Source: Methanosarcina horonobensis HB-1 = JCM 15518 (GTDB lineage Archaea; Halobacteriota; Methanosarcinia; Methanosarcinales; Methanosarcinaceae). Taken from it: 64,000 bases of DNA. This document shows positions 62,402-64,000 of this stretch, piece after piece. Made by a program: the position numbers and the translations under genes. Below the pieces are notes generated by a model. The model saw nothing but the letters and a program-made list of their open reading frames with translations. It did not search any database and was not told the origin of the DNA. Location: NCBI RefSeq assembly GCF_000970285.1, contig NZ_CP009516.1, forward strand, positions 310,001 to 374,000, read 5' to 3'. Every line of letters begins with the position of its first letter. The stretch's first letter is position 1.

Positions 62402-64000
62402 ATGGAAAAAGAATCGGCTGGAAACAAAAATAGGGCATGCTCTCCGCGGGGTGATGAGCATCTTATTTCTCTCTCAGAATTCCTGCAGAGATTAGACGTA
62501 AGCGAAAACGGGCTCAGTGAACAGGAAGCTGCCCGCAGACTTAAGGAGTGCGGCCCAAATGTCCTCGAAGAAGCCGGAAAGGAAAACATATTTAAGAGAT
62601 ATGTCCGGCAGTTCCGCAACTTTTTCTCCATCCTTCTAACTGTAGGAGCCATTCTATCTTTCCTTGGTGAATACCTTGATCCCGGGCAGGGGAATATTTA
62701 TATCGGAATTGCCCTCGTCGGGGTCGTCATCCTTAACGGAACTTTCACGTTTGTGCAGGAATACCAGGCTGCGAAGACAATGGAAAGCTTTCGGCAGCTT
62801 CTTCCGCCCCATGCCAGGGTTCTGAGGGAAGGAAAGGAAAGGGATATTCTGGCGTCGGAGCTTGTTGCAGGAGATATTATTCTTCTTGAGGAAGGAGATA
62901 AAGTTCCTGCCGACGGGCGTTTAATTGAAACCAACGTTCTGAAAGTGGATAACTCGGCTATTACAGGTGAATCCGAACCTCAGCTCAGGTCTCTTGAGTG
63001 CACTCATCCAAATATGCTCGAGTGCAGGAACATGGTTTTTTCAGGGACTCTTGTACAGAGCGGAAACGGAAATGCAGTTATTTTTGCAACAGGACAGAAC
63101 ACCCAGATCGGAAGCCTCGCAACGCTTACAGAGCAGACATCCGAAGTGGACACACCTATCCGAAGAGAACTAAATCATTTCATAAAAATCATATCCTCAA
63201 TTGCGATTACCCTGGGAGTAATCTTCTTTATACTGGCGTTTATTCTTCAGGATGTCTTTCTTGCAAGCCTTATCTTTGCAATTGGAATTATCGTTGCCAA
63301 TGTGCCTGAAGGGCTTTTACCTACAGTTACCCTTGCCCTGAGTCTTGCCTCAAGAAGAATGGCTTCGCGGAATGCCCTTATTAAACAGCTTGAGTCGGTA
63401 GAAACCCTGGGCTCTACGACGGTTATCTGTACGGACAAGACCGGTACCCTGACCCAGAACAAAATGGCAGTGAATTCCATCATGTTAGGTTTTGAATGCC
63501 TCCTTCTCGAGAACCCTCTGAGTACTAAAAAAAGGACTGAAGGGCAGGAAGCAGAGGAAAGCATAAGCAAAACTGCTGTGGGTACAAATAGTGATGTTGC
63601 GGAAGGAATTACAGATCCCGGAACAGAAGGATTTTGTGTTCTAGAAAAGCCTGTATGGGAACCTCAAAGATTACCATCTGTTTTCATAAGAGCCGCAGGG
63701 CTCTGCAATAATGCAAAACTTTATGAGTCTCCTCCAGGGTATACCGGTGATCCGACCGAAGGAGCTCTTCTTGTTTTTGCAAATAGTTTTGAAGATGTAA
63801 AAAAGCTTCAGAACGATTATCCAAGGTTGGAAGAGTTTCCTTTTGATTCGCTTACCAAAAGGATGGAAGTTATCTGCCGCACTCCTGAAGGAAAACTTGA
63901 AGTTTATCTCAAGGGTGCCCCGGAAGTAGTTGTGAAGATGTGTAGTTTTGCCATAGATTCAGGAGGAATAACTGAACTGGATGAAACTAAACAGCAACAA
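62402..64000 (+). CDS. P-type ATPase, Na,K-ATPase-like (P2C), N-terminal part
   Basis: The first 533 codons are visible; the gene runs off the right edge. ATG 62402 follows GGGGG by four bases. Domains: N-terminal cation-ATPase segment (residues about 20-75, FLQRLDVSENGLSEQEAARR, LKECGPNVL), actuator with AITGESEPQ near 187, helix 4 motif IVANVPEGLLPTVTLAL, phosphorylation motif CTDKTGTLTQN with Asp345, and nucleotide domain beginnings (YTGDPTEGALLVFA, FDSLTKRMEV). VPEGLL-x-TVT is the Na,K/H,K-ATPase form rather than the Ca-pump IPEGLP. Divergent from mtaA. Likely transport of Na or K across the cytoplasmic membrane. Confidence 0.92.
   Translation, partial: MEKESAGNKNRACSPRGDEHLISLSEFLQRLDVSENGLSEQEAARRLKECGPNVLEEAGKENIFKRYVRQFRNFFSILLTVGAILSFLGEYLDPGQGNIYIGIALVGVVILNGTFTFVQEYQAAKTMESFRQLLPPHARVLREGKERDILASELVAGDIILLEEGDKVPADGRLIETNVLKVDNSAITGESEPQLRSLECTHPNMLECRNMVFSGTLVQSGNGNAVIFATGQNTQIGSLATLTEQTSEVDTPIRRELNHFIKIISSIAITLGVIFFILAFILQDVFLASLIFAIGIIVANVPEGLLPTVTLALSLASRRMASRNALIKQLESVETLGSTTVICTDKTGTLTQNKMAVNSIMLGFECLLLENPLSTKKRTEGQEAEESISKTAVGTNSDVAEGITDPGTEGFCVLEKPVWEPQRLPSVFIRAAGLCNNAKLYESPPGYTGDPTEGALLVFANSFEDVKKLQNDYPRLEEFPFDSLTKRMEVICRTPEGKLEVYLKGAPEVVVKMCSFAIDSGGITELDETKQQQ

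Noticed and set aside
1-64000. CRISPR array, insertion sequence or prophage
   Set aside because: No regularly spaced direct repeats, transposase, integrase or phage structural genes were found; the two-copy repeat lacks any open frame.

Overview
The window is archaeal and almost certainly from a Methanosarcina close to M. acetivorans. Evidence read directly: F420-dependent methylene-H4MPT dehydrogenase, archaeosine tRNA transglycosylase, a group II chaperonin, an NrpR-type nitrogen repressor, a UbiA/geranylgeranyl-reductase pair, and methanol and methyl-sulfide corrinoid methyltransferases. From memory, the order mtaA - RamA-like activator - two G3E GTPases - msrC - mtsF - divergent Hsp60 - G3E GTPase - mtaC - mtaB - acetate-transporter homologue - CDF protein - two hydantoinase homologues - msrD - msrE matches the M. 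acetivorans C2A stretch MA4379 to MA4398 read right to left. Strain identity was not tested.

Layout. 0-16 kb: housekeeping genes (partial tmk, DUF166, DUF2111, mtd, serB with a coiled-coil partner, tgtA, PAC2, DUF473, thermosome), a UbiA - reductase - radical SAM cluster that could serve methanophenazine or another prenyl lipid, a MntA/HepT toxin-antitoxin pair, and two copies of a structured intergenic repeat. 16-20.3 kb: an HTH regulator, a membrane ferredoxin and a 1016-residue FAD/Fe-S oxidoreductase with a methionine-rich tail, behind a promoter carrying ACTGTA boxes. 20.5-26.4 kb: a KaiC gene, three KaiB-like genes and a multi-PAS histidine kinase. 27-34.3 kb: SufBC, an MBL-fold protein, NrpR, a zinc-ribbon protein, a cis-prenyltransferase homologue without its catalytic motif, and a YchF-like GTPase. 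34.4-35.1 kb: tRNA-Arg(GCG) and a lipoprotein.

35-62 kb is a methylotrophic island. MtaB moves the methyl group of methanol to the corrinoid protein MtaC. MtaA moves it from MtaC to coenzyme M. A RamA-like iron-sulfur ATPase probably reactivates oxidised corrinoid. MtsF is a fused corrinoid protein/methyltransferase of the methyl-sulfide type. Three Msr-type regulators sit beside these genes. Three G3E (CobW-like) GTPases, two with His-rich tails, are interspersed and are candidate metal or cofactor chaperones. Two hydantoinase-like ATPases, a CDF-family protein lacking its metal ligands and an AceTr-family transporter complete the island. A full-length group II chaperonin gene here is broken by three single-base frameshifts. 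The window ends inside a Na,K-ATPase-like P-type ATPase gene.

Leaders and gaps in the island are long (about 1.1 kb upstream of both mtaC and mtsF), as expected for heavily regulated methyltransferase operons. Several starts were moved from the longest reading frame to an internal codon on the basis of ribosome-binding sites or zinc-ligand numbering; the reason is given in each entry.
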